DNA of 22,007 nucleotides from Thermomucor indicae-seudaticae (GCA_000787465.1 JSYX01000593.1:1-22007); one strand, 5' to 3'. Shown: positions 1 through 10,916, counted from the first letter of the stretch. Notes: generated from the letters alone by a model not told the origin. Numbers and translations are program-made.

Positions 1-1
1 T

Positions 2-166
2 CACACTTGCGAAGAATGCGACAACTACTTTCCGGAAAGATTGTATTTTGCGGCGCCGATCCGCTTGCGTAACCTGAACGGCGGATGCGTTCTTGATCTT
101 GAATGTACAGATAAACACCGTCCTCTCTTGTTAACTCTTCGTTTGAGTACGGTGGATTGAATCCTT
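2..166 (+). CDS. 3' end of an unidentified protein, truncated by the window edge
   Basis: The frame is open from the first bases of the window to a TGA at 164-166, giving about 54 residues with a natural-looking composition. It starts H-T-C-E-E-C and carries two more cysteines in G-G-C-V-L-D-L-E-C, so a small metal-binding (CxxC...CxxxxxC) segment is possible. The upstream part lies outside the window, so neither start nor family can be judged. I do not recognise the family. The opposite strand is also open over part of this stretch, so it could be chance; the call rests only on composition and the cysteine spacing. Confidence 0.3.
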
Positions 167-735
167 CGTAAGTTTCTTTCAGTAAATCGCATTTGGATGT
201 TGTAAAACAGGAAAGAAACGTGCAAATGATGAAATGTACGACAGTTGCGTCTTACGTCCCACTGTGACAGCGGATACGAAATGCACCTTCATTTTCATAT
301 CAATCAAGAATTGACCGTGATACTGTATATCAACAAAATGTTTACGCTTGGTGGGACAAGCCATTTGCATCGACCCAGGTACGAAACTTGCACTCTGGAA
401 GAAAGAAGATTGCGCGATCAATAACAACTGTTTAGATAAATGGCAACAAGATTTGCACACTCACATGTGGTGCAAACTCGAACCCCCCCCCCGGCCGACG
501 CAAAGGGCGAGCCCAGCCAGCGTCAACAGAGAAATTGTTGAATATTTCGTTACGCTGTTATTCGTATCATTGCTTACCAATACTATAAGAAAAGAAAGCT
601 TAACAAACCGGTTCATTCAACTAAAGGATTGACACTTACGAGGTCATCCACTCGGAACGACGTGTTGTATGTCTGCCACTGCGGCAGATGCCGCCACAGC
701 ACCTGGAGCTTTCAACCATACATTGTAAGGATCCA
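167..735. other. Stretch without a supported gene
   Basis: No convincing gene. A minus-strand frame (460 to 179, about 90 codons, no ATG at its start) looks mildly protein-like, but has no recognisable motif. A run of nine C lies at about 483-491. This stretch is the 3' flank of the Fanzor-like gene, the place where a guide RNA (omega-RNA-like) would be expected if that element were still complete. I could not recognise a conserved fold or a terminal repeat here. Confidence 0.4.
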
Positions 736-1344
736 CTAGTAAGTATCAAATAGGTTATGACAATTACCGGTGTGGGGGGTATTGCTTTTATTCAGCATCG
801 TCAGGGTGGCTGAATTTCGTGAAAATGGTGCCAAGGTCTTGCCCGTCAACAAGAGGCTGGCACCCGCCAGCGCGATACATACAGCAGCTTGAGTGTCCCT
901 GTTTTGCGTTGATCTCCCTGCCCGATACAGTGGGCATTCGATATTCATGCAAAGGGATGCGCCGTTAATCGATTTCCTGGTTTTCTTGCCACCAATTCTG
1001 GATTTTGGTCGCATTACAGGTCCGAAGCAAGCCATGCAAGTCTGGGAACTTCGGAATTCATTCGTCATTGAAACCACAGCATGCTGACGATGATCGCTTC
1101 TAATCTTCGTTCCTCCTCTCCTCTGATGGCCCTTCAATACTGAACTTACACAGGTACCTTGCGTCCCGGTCAACATGACCGGCACGCTGCGGCGCGACTG
1201 AGCTGCATCCTGGATGTATCGACGTTCGTCCGCTGCGACTTGCTTGTACGCCTTTTTCGTCCTAAGTTCCTGGCTCCACTTATCCCGTTCCGCTCTGGGT
1301 GAATGATAAAAACCTCTCAATATCTCTCGAGATTCGCGAGCAAC

Positions 1345-1391
1345 CTAGGCTTGTATGTTAGAAGAGCTCAGTTGAAATAAATATCACATAC
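1345..1391 (-). other. Intron between the RuvC-I part and the C-terminal zinc-finger part of the Fanzor-like gene
   Basis: A 47-nt intron on the minus strand with donor GTATGT, branch site CTAAC and acceptor CCTAG. It joins two frames in phase 0 (...K-C-Q-R to V-A-R-E-S-R-E-I-L). A well-formed intron here indicates the element has been expressed as a eukaryotic gene. Confidence 0.65.
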
Positions 1392-3199
1392 TCTCTGGCA
1401 TTTCGCAACTTCCTCCGCTGAAAAAGCAGAGCTGAATGAGTGCTCCTGTAACGTTTTCTCTGTGTCTACCACTTGTGTGTTCGTTTGCTTCCTTTTCTGG
1501 CGCAGCCTCGCTATCTCGTTCGAGCCAGACAGTTTGTTTAGCTCTTGGGCTGTGATCTTATAAGGCTTGGGGATTGGAAGCATCGCGTACTTTTTCCGGA
1601 TTTCTGTCTGTACCTTGTATATGTGTTGCCATGTAATCTGCGCAGTTATCGTCAATTGTTAATGCGCTGAAATGATCGTAGAGTTTCATGTGATATTCAT
1701 ATCGATCAATCGTCAATGGTACAGTTGTAGCCATGGTTCGTAAGCCATAGTCTGTGCCACTAAACACAAACAGTCTCTTCTCGTCATCTGCTTCGGCCTT
1801 CAATTTTGATATGTCGATCTTTTCAGTGTAATCTTCACAACTGTATGATGTCAACGTGGGTATAGTAGGAGGAACTTCGGTCCTTTTATTCGAGTCGTCT
1901 TGCGAGGAATGGGAGGCTGTCGACTCCTTTTTGGCCAAAGCAGCATAATGACTTTTCAGTGACCGCAGGGTCATCCGAGTGTCCTTTAATTGCAACTTGT
2001 TGTTATTTTCAGCGTTTACAGCGATCGCGCGAGATCGTGTGAGCTGTTTTGAGTTTTCCCCGACCAGTGGTTATCTTCGCTTTCGCCGCATTCAGTTCTT
2101 TCTCTGCTGCCTTTTTCTCTTTTGCAATAACCTTTTTCTGAGCCTCTAACTGCTCGATCTTTTCACCCAGCTGCTTGAGTTCTTTTTCCAAACCGTCATC
2201 GTCAACGGCCACGTTGCAGTGCGTTGCATTTGCGGATTTGATTGGAGATCTTTTTCGCTGCTCATAGGCAGAAGTTGAGGTCTGCAGACTGTGCTTTCTG
2301 TATCCATGCACTCTGGCTACCCCGAAGGGCGTAACAGTGACACGGTCCGAAAAGTCCAGTCCGTTCTGGCTGCAGAACCGGTGAACCTTCTCTAGGTCAA
2401 AAAATGACCCGAAAACGGCACGCTCGTTGGCCAATGCGTCCTGCGGTTTGGTGATTGGCTCGTTATCACCATCATACAATTGAAGTTCACCGTTCCTTGA
2501 ACCAAGAATTTCGTATATTGCCACAGCGTCCAAATCAAGCGAATGTATCTCTGACGGCGACACTAATGGCAATAGCTCGCGAGCAAGCGATGGATATCCA
2601 ACTGTTCTTAATATGCAGTTGGCAAGTGCAACGAAAGGTATATAGTCCGCGATAATTTTAGTCGATCTCTTGCTCGCCGTCGCCAGATATGGACGCAAAC
2701 TATTGGTAATGTGCAGAATAGCGTCGATCTCCTTTTCTTCCAAATCTTTGTCGCCTTTCCAGGCTTTAACGACATCCTCCCTTTTCAGATCATTATCTAT
2801 TTCCTTGAGAAAGAGGAGATGTTTCGTTAAAGTTTTTATCCGTTTAATTCGGCTGCTGGAAGGCTCGTTTCTCATCTTTCGCGGGTTAGACGTCGACTCA
2901 ACGGTATCTTCTTCGTGAGTGTCAAATACTGAAGCAAGAACTTCCATGACAGCATCTTCGCTGACGCCTGCGTCCAACAACTGCTCAGCACGACATGCCT
3001 AGCATACATATACAGCTCAGTAAATAGCAATCTTATTGGACACACAACTGCTTACTTCTTCCTCGTCGTCGTCTTCATTCTTCTCCGACATGCTATCGTC
3101 GAGCATTTCGATGTCCTCATCATTTTGTTTTTCATTTTTGTCTGACGTAGTGTCATGAAGCACGTTCATCGTTTCAGGCTTTTCGGCAAATGGAGCATT

Positions 3200-3257
3200 C
3201 TGCAAGATAGCTTCAATGGTTAGAATCCTGTGGTTTTTAAGCATGATGCATACTTGC
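3200..3257 (-). other. Candidate GC-AG intron in the Fanzor-like gene
   Basis: Read on the minus strand, this 58-nt segment begins GCAAGT, has CTAAC 22 nt before its end and ends TTGCAG. Removing it joins the frame ending in ...L-T-M to N-A-P-F-A-E-K-P in phase 0. A GT donor 4 nt further in (GTATGC) would also fit the branch site and acceptor but would break the frame. Confidence 0.5.
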
Positions 3258-4592
3258 CATCGTCAGTCCCTGCGTCCGTCTTAACCGCGCTTCCCACTGT
3301 TCCTCAATCCTTTGCAGACGTTTTTGTGATTCGTAGCACCTTTTCCGCCATTTCTGGTATTCGTCATCATCTTTAGCTTGAGGTAACCGGTCTTCACACT
3401 TCTGGTAAAATTTCTTTTCCTTGTAGAGCAGGCGACGTTGGCTATCGCGATCCTTTGCTTTTATCGCTGCATTCTTTTCCTTTTTCAACTTCTTCTCGGA
3501 TGACAGCTTTTGCACAAGTTGACGGTGACTAGCTTCCCTCTGGAGCAAGAAGCAGTCGTAATAAAATACGTACCAAATACTCGACTGCCTTACTGATAAT
3601 CGATCCGTTCCACATTTGGTTTACATTTCGTGCGAAACTTTGAACCGCGCAGTTGACAGTGCTCGATAGGCCCATCGGTGCCTTTGGTACGTCACGAAAA
3701 CGATCCAGATTCAGTTGTGTCCAAAGTGGGTGATTTTGGCTCGTATTGGTGTTGTTATGGCCCAAATATTTTTGATGGATGAACTGTATGTGTTCTTGGC
3801 TGAAGAGTTTTGCATAGTCTTCATCATCGTCAGAGAAATATGTAGGGGGGATATGTGTAAACGTCCATTAACATCAAGTAGTGACCTGTCTCTCAGCGCT
3901 TCCCGGGGCACCAAGGCTAACAGGTCGAAGTTGTCCTCTCCAAGTGTAACAAATTTAAGCATAGTTGCTCTGACGATTGCAGCCAGTTCTGCCGTGTCAT
4001 TGGTGATATCAATTGCGGTCGAGCTCAGTCTTTCGTTGAAAATATTGAACAGGTCCTCGGGAAGATCGTTCCGTAATAGCTTCTGTAAGCGAATGCTACA
4101 GGTACGCTCGTATAACTTCATTCCGTTGTCCTTCGCCTTTGTCTGTATTTCTATCGACGATGCCACTTCATCGAAGTGGTCGCTGACATACTTATTCCAC
4201 TTTTCCGAATTGCTCGTATTGCGAAGGGTCCTTTTCGTGGTGCCGCGAGGTACTTTACCCAATTTGTCCGCCAAGTCCCATGTTCCTCTCGGGACACGTT
4301 TGCTCTTCATCAGCTCGTTCTTCTTCTTTTTCAGTGCATTTGCGATCTTTTGCTTCTCCTTTTGTGTCTCCTTTTCAGACTTGTTTAGATTGGGAATGGT
4401 TTTCGTAGATTGGATAATGGAGTGCAGCATGACACCAAAGGCCGATTGTCTGTTGACTTCGGCGGTTGCAATGTCCAAATTGTTGTCATGATTTTTCTTC
4501 GTCTTCTCCTTTGCATCCCTTTTGAAAACCGGCAGCGATAACTTGCTTACCGATATAGTATTCTGCTTCGCTTTACGCCGCCACTTGACCAT

Positions 4593-5479
4593 GTTTGGGA
4601 AAGGTGAACAAAAAGTACAAAGTCAACTGTATATGAGATCCTTTTGTGCACACGTAATTCTTACGTAAGTACTCGCTGCAGTAAAACATGTGATAGCTAA
4701 GTATCCGTTCCGGGTGCAGTGTTCTCTCTCTACTGCTTCACATCTGTAACATGTAGAGGTCGATCTGGATCATTTATTGTATTTTATTATGCACAATTGA
4801 TGTGGTCTACCACAGTCCATACTCGCACTACGGCGAAAAAGGTTCCAGGTAATCTCGAGGTGCTCTCTTTGAGGTACCCGACTAGTCCGGCCGGAACGAG
4901 ATACCTTAACGGTCATGGTCTGTGCTGCATATGATGCTTGTTCGACTTGTCTCACATCGCGCAACCGCTCTGCTAATTATGCGGGTAACGAATAGCTCGC
5001 TTATTCTGCCATGGCGTACATGGATGTCGAATAATTCCACAGGCTTGGTCCTGCAATGTAACGAAGGCTGCCTTCTACGTCTTGCTACGACGAAGCTAGG
5101 TAAACACCATTTTCTCCTACACAATAGAAAAGCGATGTCTTCCGTCGTAATTGTACTCCACTGGCGGACATAGGACAGAAATCCATTGAAGATCAGCGCA
5201 GTCGACCGGCGCGAAAAAGTTCTCAAGAGTGCAAGCTCAACTCACGCACTGGAAATGCCAGGTCTATGCTATGTGTCTTAGAAGGTAGCGCAACCCACTT
5301 TTGTCATGAGCGCAATTCACATACGCCAACCTTTCTTTTTTTAAGACGCAAAGTCTATCTGGACCTGAGCGCAAACTTTTTTCTCATGGGCGCCGAAAAA
5401 GAAAGTATGCTTGTCGCAAATCTCCAGGAGAAATCCAATAAATGAGATTCTAATGGCTATGCCTCTATCGAGAAACCGG
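4593..5479. other. Stretch without a supported gene; possible decayed coding remnant
   Basis: This lies upstream of the Fanzor-like gene and downstream of the next minus-strand gene. On the minus strand, one frame from about 5190 to 4770 stays protein-like for about 140 codons but is broken by three in-frame stops (near 5090, 5008 and 4985), which could be an old coding remnant or chance. At 5280-5400 the heptamer AGCGCAA occurs three times. No promoter element for the Fanzor-like gene could be assigned with confidence. Confidence 0.3.
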
Positions 5480-6268
5480 TTATGCCCCGTATTTTGGCAC
5501 ATGGCCTAGCTTTTGTCCAATTTCCGCTAAATAATGCCATGCGAGTATGGCGCCGTTGCATCCACGTTGTATGATATCTCCCGCTTCGAATCTTGTTGTG
5601 CCATCCAGTCTAGTTGAGCCAACATGAAGATATGCGCAGATCAGGGAATCCCTAGAATGGGTAAGGCGCGACCTCTTAGATACAGTCCTACAGCCTGCAC
5701 CCTGGCATGCCCACGTACGTATTGTCTATGTCTACCACTTGACCATTTTTTGTTACGCAACTCTGCTGAGGTACCAGAGCAGCCCACCGTGCATTACGCT
5801 CGATTTTGATAGGCACTTTGACATGCGCGACCAAACATTTCAACAAGTGCGGTGTCGTCTGAAGATAGGTCTGCAATATCCGGTCGATTGTGATCCACGA
5901 CTTTTCAGGATCTGTAGTTGACACATCAACAAACAGACAATCGACAGCTGAAGAAGACCGCGAGTCCAACAGTCCGCTCAATAATTCCTCTAACGCAGTT
6001 GCATCGTCCATTTGTTGGGCGTGATGTGTATAGGCCAGGCCTATCGATGCTGCCCACTTTACGATATCCGGGCAAGTCGAGATAAGACCGATTTTCATGT
6101 TGCCGAAACGTCTGCGTAGCGTTTCGGTCGTCTGCAACACATTTATTAGATATGTCGTACACCGAATGAAATGTTTTCATAGGGTACCTCTTTGTCGTTG
6201 CTACAACCGGATAAGCCCAACAATTGTATGATGTCTTCCTGTCTTGATTGCTCTTTCTTCTCGATAAG
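5480..6268 (-). CDS. Unidentified three-exon gene, 5' end unresolved
   Basis: Exons on the minus strand: 6268-6188, 6131-5719 and 5609-5480, about 207 residues to a TAA at 5480-5482. Intron 6132-6187 (56 nt, GTACCC...TTGCAG, TCTAATA near its 3' end) and intron 5610-5718 (109 nt, GTACGT...CTAG) both preserve phase. Segments with a well-folded look are M-K-I-G-L-I-S-T-C-P-D-I, V-D-C-L-F-V-D-V-S-T-T-D and, in the last exon, L-D-G-T-T-R-F-E-A-G-D-I-I-Q-R-G, ending V-P-K-Y-G-A. This alternation of hydrophobic strands and amphipathic helices suggests a soluble alpha/beta protein. Translation upstream of 6268 is preceded by an acceptor-like ACAG, so an N-terminal exon with the start codon should exist between 6290 and 6700, but I could not place it. 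I do not recognise the family. A pyrimidine-rich leader or TATA box was not evident. Confidence 0.55.
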
Positions 6269-7008
6269 CTGTATGCATAAAAATTTAGGCTATTTTCGTG
6301 CTCCCCCACCTCGGCCTGTGCTTTTCTCCAGAGCTAATTGACCGCAACATCCCGCTTTGCAAAGTTCATGAACCGCGACAACGGGGTAATCTGGCAGACA
6401 CGGCTGATGATTGTAAAAGACCAATGCTTTCTCGGGCGACGCAGGCACCATTCCAGAATCAAGGCTCACGCTGGCATCTCGGTGAACTTAGCGGAGCGAC
6501 TTGGTTGGCTGAGCCACAATGCCCCAGTGCCAACGAAAGTGCGTGGCGCTAAACGGCTCGGAACAGAAAAAGTCGCACTAACGTAGCTGTTTGTCGTACG
6601 AGGGTCAAGGAACTCTTGACCGAAATGCATGATGACTGCATCTGACGTTACTTCATAACAGAAAATGATGTATGAGATCAACTTGTGTACTCAGGTGACC
6701 TCTACCCTGATACGGCCATGACGCTAGCAGATGCCCTATCTCTCGCCTTTTGTCTCGCGAGAAATCACCGATGCCAAGAGAGTTAAGCTGGACAGAATGT
6801 AGCTATTTCGCTGGAGAAAGTTCGTCAGTTAACTCGCAGAATTGTTGTTTCTTTGACAGCGGAACCGAACCGACCAGCCTTGAGGTTGTTAAGGTTTGTC
6901 GGATCCAATATTTTTTAGTGCGGCGCGATCAATTCAAAGCTCTGCGTCGCCACTCTCGGAACGACGTTCTCCTTTCTTTCTCAACTTCCCCACTCTCTGT
7001 CTGTCAAA
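6269..7008. other. Divergent upstream region of the unknown minus-strand gene and the isomerase gene
   Basis: This space lies between two genes facing away from each other and should hold both promoters and a missing first exon of the minus-strand gene. The last 40 bases before the isomerase ATG (about 6969-7005) are C/T-rich, a usual leader in fungal genes. Open frames of 70-85 codons occur on both strands around 6300-6680 but have no recognisable features and overlap each other. No clear TATA box was seen. Confidence 0.35.
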
Positions 7009-7815
<807 letters not shown>

Positions 7816-9070
7816 GGCATACCCTGGGACACGCGCGATTTGATATCCCATACATTTAGTAATTGTCAAAGTATTCAATAAAGTAGATATATTAGGCGTC
7901 GAATTCTTTCTACAACGGTCAGTCGTCCTCGACATACATTTACGCAGTCATCGAAAGGACAGAATTCTTTTGCGTATAGGTAGCTCACTTTGTAGAAAGG
8001 TACCTATAGCGAGGATACTAGTGCAAGCAGAATTTTTTTATCGAGTTTCAGTCGCAAACGTGAGAAAAAATAGTGCCTGGATCCAGGGAAAGTATCAGCG
8101 TGCTCGCCCATTCGTTAATACCCTGCGCTTACAGGGGATGGAGGGGGGGGAATCCACCTGTCCCAGTCATGGCAGAGGAGGGTGGCAGCACTCTAGATCA
8201 CTCTAAAAGATCCCGCGCTAACTTGGGTCTTCTGAAATTACTATTTCGTAACAAGGTAGATAGAGCATTTTACCTCCTGATCATTAGAGGGGAAAGTTTA
8301 ATTCATTGTGCATATCAATCTGCTGATCCACATCTGGCTAAGATTAAAACAATAGAATTTTCGCCAGATAATCGTGACACACTTGGATAGGTCTCCCCGT
8401 TTTGAGGTTAATGGCGGTGGAACAATAGCCATCCTGGATCATGAATGAAAGCCAATGGCCGAATAGGAGTTTTGCTTGCTCACATTAGAAGGGTCGCCTG
8501 GCTTTATCCAAGGATGTTATTAGCAAAGGTTGATTAAATGTTCTCAAATCTATGTAGCCAGTTCTCTTTACGCGTGCCTATGCAGGATCAGGCTATTTGA
8601 TTCCCTACAGGCAGTGGTTATTAAAGGGAAAAAATTTGTGTTACGGTGCCTGCATTGGTGCTTCGGTCCCGGATGACAGTTGCCGCGACTGCTACGAGCT
8701 TGCTTTTCTATGTGTGCAGCACCATCTGTCGTCTTGGGGTCTGTGTGGGTTTTTTATCTTCGTTTCCTTGATGGAATGCAAAAACGGAAATGGGAGATGG
8801 ACAGCTAATTCTCAAGTGGCGCGCACTACTCCACGGAAACACGTGCTAGCTACACAAAAACGTGTGGCGTTCTTACTACGACAAAGGTTTCGGATACTCT
8901 CTCTTTTTTTTTCTTGGTTTCCCCTCTCACCCCTCCTCCCCTTGAAACACTATCTATTGTACTGGTTGCCTAGCAAACGCTGCGTCTCTGTTTAGCCATT
9001 TGCATGTTTCCTTTTTCTTGCAGGCAACTGTGATAATCAGGCTTTCTCTTCTTTTTTCGGTCTAATCTTT
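7816..9070. other. Intergenic stretch between the isomerase and the serine-rich protein gene
   Basis: The first part holds the 3' end of the isomerase gene, with AATAAA at 7877-7882. Frames at 8073-8390 (about 105 codons) and 8597-8995 (about 130 codons) are open on the plus strand but have low-complexity or cysteine-scattered sequence without motifs; I do not call them genes. Before the next ATG the sequence becomes strongly C/T-rich (about 8898-8945 and 9000-9065), and an acceptor-like TTTCTTGCAG at 9014-9023 could end an intron in the 5' untranslated region. Confidence 0.4.
7877..7882 (+). terminator. Possible polyadenylation signal of the isomerase gene
   Basis: AATAAA lies 62 nt after the TAA stop of the isomerase gene, in A/T-rich sequence. 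It is a consensus match only. Confidence 0.4.
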
Positions 9071-10208
9071 ATGTCGGCATCGGTCGCGCAGATCTCGACG
9101 GCATCTTCATCGCAATCGCAGACATGGCTGCCGCTGCCCAGCGGACTTGGACTTGATGATTCGTTCTCTCAAGATCTGATCCGACAGTTCGATCGTCGAC
9201 GTTCTCGTTTGCGTGCGGAACTGGAGGTAACAGCACTTTTTTTCCAGAAATAAAATCAAGGGCTGCTAATGGAATGGGGACGTATTATAGCAAAGACGAA
9301 GTATACATTATCAACCACACACGTCGTCGTCTGCCAGTATTAGCGATGCTTCTGAGCACAACTCACAGCCAGGGACCCCGGAGCAGCAAACCCCGCCTGA
9401 GGAAGCACCCGCTCGTTCTCTGGCTGATGATGATCCTACGAGCACCCAGGCGCGAAGACGGTCGGCGGGCGATCTTTTGCGGCGATCGTCGGCTTTTCTC
9501 CGAGCGAAATTCGAAGCGTTCAAGGCGATGCGCCCAGATACAGCACCTCCCAGCATGCCCTCAACTCGTCCTATGGCTCCCGCCGAAGCTTCATCATCCG
9601 CGCGAGAACAGTCAAATAATAATGATGACGACGGGGAGGAGGAGCATCGATCGCGACGTTCATTGAGCTCGCATCGCAAGAAGCGTCATCACGCGTATGA
9701 TATCTTTGGCAGTTCTTCGTCTTCTCTGCCACAGCCATCAAAGATCGCCATTAACACGACAATATCAATACCTCAGTTTGTGGGTCGTCAGGAGTATCCA
9801 CAACGCCCTATGCATTATGCTGCGAATATTCAACCACCCGTAATCACACAATATCCACCCAAACCGCTTAAATACTCTCCCGTTGAACCCTTATCGGATG
9901 CTTCCGTGTCGCATGCCAACAAAAGGAAGACGATGCACCGTATCTCTCTGCCGGTCCTCAACCGTGCGGAGAAGAAGCAGCCAAAGGATGCTGTTGTTAC
10001 AGAGCGTCGATTGTCAGACTCGAATATACTGGACCGCCAGCATCCGGCGGCGGCTGCGACCACGGAAAGAAACAGTAGCCATCATTCACTGGGTTCTATC
10101 GGACAAAAGGCCAAGAAGTGGACGCGAGCGATGGGATGTCGACCTTCAAAGAAATCTCGAAAGGGTAAAGATCGAGCGACCAACGCTGCTGTTGTTGAGA
10201 CAACCTGA
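9071..10208 (+). CDS. Serine-rich, basic hypothetical protein
   Basis: Two exons, 9071-9226 and 9291-10208, joined in phase 0 by a 64-nt intron (GTAACA donor, GCTAATG branch-like site, TATAG acceptor); 357 residues. I do not recognise a domain. The N-terminal 50 residues (S-L-P-S-G-L-G-L-D-D-S-F-S-Q-D-L region) end in an arginine-rich helix (F-D-R-R-R-S-R-L-R-A-E-L-E). The middle is rich in Ser, Pro, Glu and Gln, with an acidic D-D-D-G-E-E-E patch next to R-S-R-R-S-L-S-S-H-R-K-K-R, a possible nuclear localisation signal. Motifs R-R-x-S and K-x-x-S-L recur (R-R-R-S-A-G, R-R-S-S-A, E-R-R-L-S-D-S), typical of basophilic kinase sites. The C-terminus is Lys/Arg-rich (G-Q-K-A-K-K-W-T-R-A-M-G). It is probably mostly disordered and could be a signalling or nuclear scaffold protein; the function is unknown. 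Confidence 0.65.
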
Positions 10209-10297
10209 ACCTTTGCGGCGCGACCAACGCTACTTTTTTGCATTGCACCTATATACTTCATATAATTTCTAACTGTACGCATATTGACTCATATCAT

Positions 10298-10300
<3 letters not shown>

Positions 10301-10333
<33 letters not shown>

Positions 10334-10340
10334 GCACGCA
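10301..10340. repeat. (CA)n microsatellite followed by (GCAC) repeats
   Basis: An uninterrupted CA run spans 10301-10329, followed by three GCAC-type units to 10340. It lies about 95 nt past the stop codon of the serine-rich protein gene, probably in its 3' untranslated region. Length is likely variable between strains. Confidence 0.95.
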
Positions 10341-10477
10341 CTTACACTTATACCATTCTTAACTTAATTCTAAGCCGCCCCCGTTTCACTTATGCCCACC
10401 CACAACGCATCCGTAATTCCCAAACAAAAATTAGACAGATCTTATACCATTTACTATTTCTAATGCACACCTAGAGA

Positions 10478-10483
10478 AATAAA
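10478..10483 (+). terminator. Possible polyadenylation signal of the serine-rich protein gene
   Basis: AATAAA is found 270 nt after the stop codon at 10208, in A/T-rich sequence. It is a consensus match only and rather distant. Confidence 0.3.
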
Positions 10484-10916
10484 GAGACACCCTATAATCA
10501 GCGCAAGTGAGTGAAGCGAGGACCGTTACACAGATAAAACTCGATCGTTGCTCACGCGTTTCGCGACGCAAACATTGACGCAGACTGGCTTTTCCGACCG
10601 ACAGCCTTATCCTGATTTCCAAAGGACTCCGCATTTTAAGAGATATCATGTCTTGTTTAACTATCTATATTTATCGCACTTGTATTTATATAAACAGATT
10701 CATTTTCAATCAATCGGTCTTGATCTGCTATGCAAGGGTTCTGCTGGTGCATATGGAAAAAAAAGCAGTGACCATGGATCTTTAAAGGCGGAGTTTCCTT
10801 GTTCCTTTGGTTGCCCAACAACGGGGAAAAAAAGGTGCCCTTGTCTCCACTGTTTTCCCTTGCCTTCGCTTCGAAACCTTTCTTTCCCTTTTGTCTATGT
10901 ATTAGCAGGCTGAATA

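Larger units (their letters stand above)
736..4592 (-). pseudogene. Fanzor/TnpB-like RNA-guided nuclease gene, probably decayed
   Basis: Proteins of this family are eukaryotic relatives of transposon-encoded TnpB and cut DNA guided by an RNA from their own locus. Seen here, in order on the minus strand: ATG at 4592; a basic N-terminus; helical K/E-rich segments (about 3540-3260 and a coiled coil at about 2205-2080); an acidic linker (about 3140-3056); a RuvC-I-like motif S-G-T-D-Y-G-L-R-T with its Asp at 1750-1752; a segment T-N-E-F-R-S-S-Q-T-C followed by a zinc finger (C-M-A-C-F at 1024-1038, C-M-N-I-E-C-P at 931-951); and a RuvC-III-like N-R-D-T-Q-A-A with Asp at 895-897. Stop TAG at 736-738. 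Phase-consistent introns: 3200-3257 (GC donor, CTAAC branch site), 2999-3055, and 1345-1391 (GTATGT, CTAAC, TAG). The protein-like frame also shifts near 3845-3850, 3537-3545, 2058-2068 and 1591-1600 without a normal intron. Spliced length would be about 1230 codons, long for the family. The family is fairly sure; its inactivity is inference, since assembly errors in homopolymers could cause some of the shifts. Confidence 0.7.
10209..10916. other. Intergenic stretch with a CA microsatellite
   Basis: It holds the 3' region of the serine-rich protein gene, including the CA repeat and AATAAA at 10478-10483, then the upstream region of the endopolyphosphatase gene. TATATAAA occurs at 10687-10694, but 220 nt before the start codon, so it is a weak TATA candidate. 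No gene was seen here. Confidence 0.45.

Noticed and set aside
3540..3573. 34-nt segment with GTACGT donor and CTCCAG acceptor
   Set aside because: Shorter than all other introns here (47 nt or more), and its translation (V-R-I-L-L-R-L-L-L-A-P) looks like real protein, so a frameshift was preferred; kept as an alternative.
3715..4491. 258-codon open frame on the plus strand
   Set aside because: It is antisense to the Lys/Glu-rich first part of the Fanzor-like gene, which produces a Ser/Phe/Leu-rich shadow without features.
8597..8995. 132-codon plus-strand open frame
   Set aside because: Composition changes along its length into a pyrimidine-tract translation; it lies in the leader region of the next gene and has no motif.
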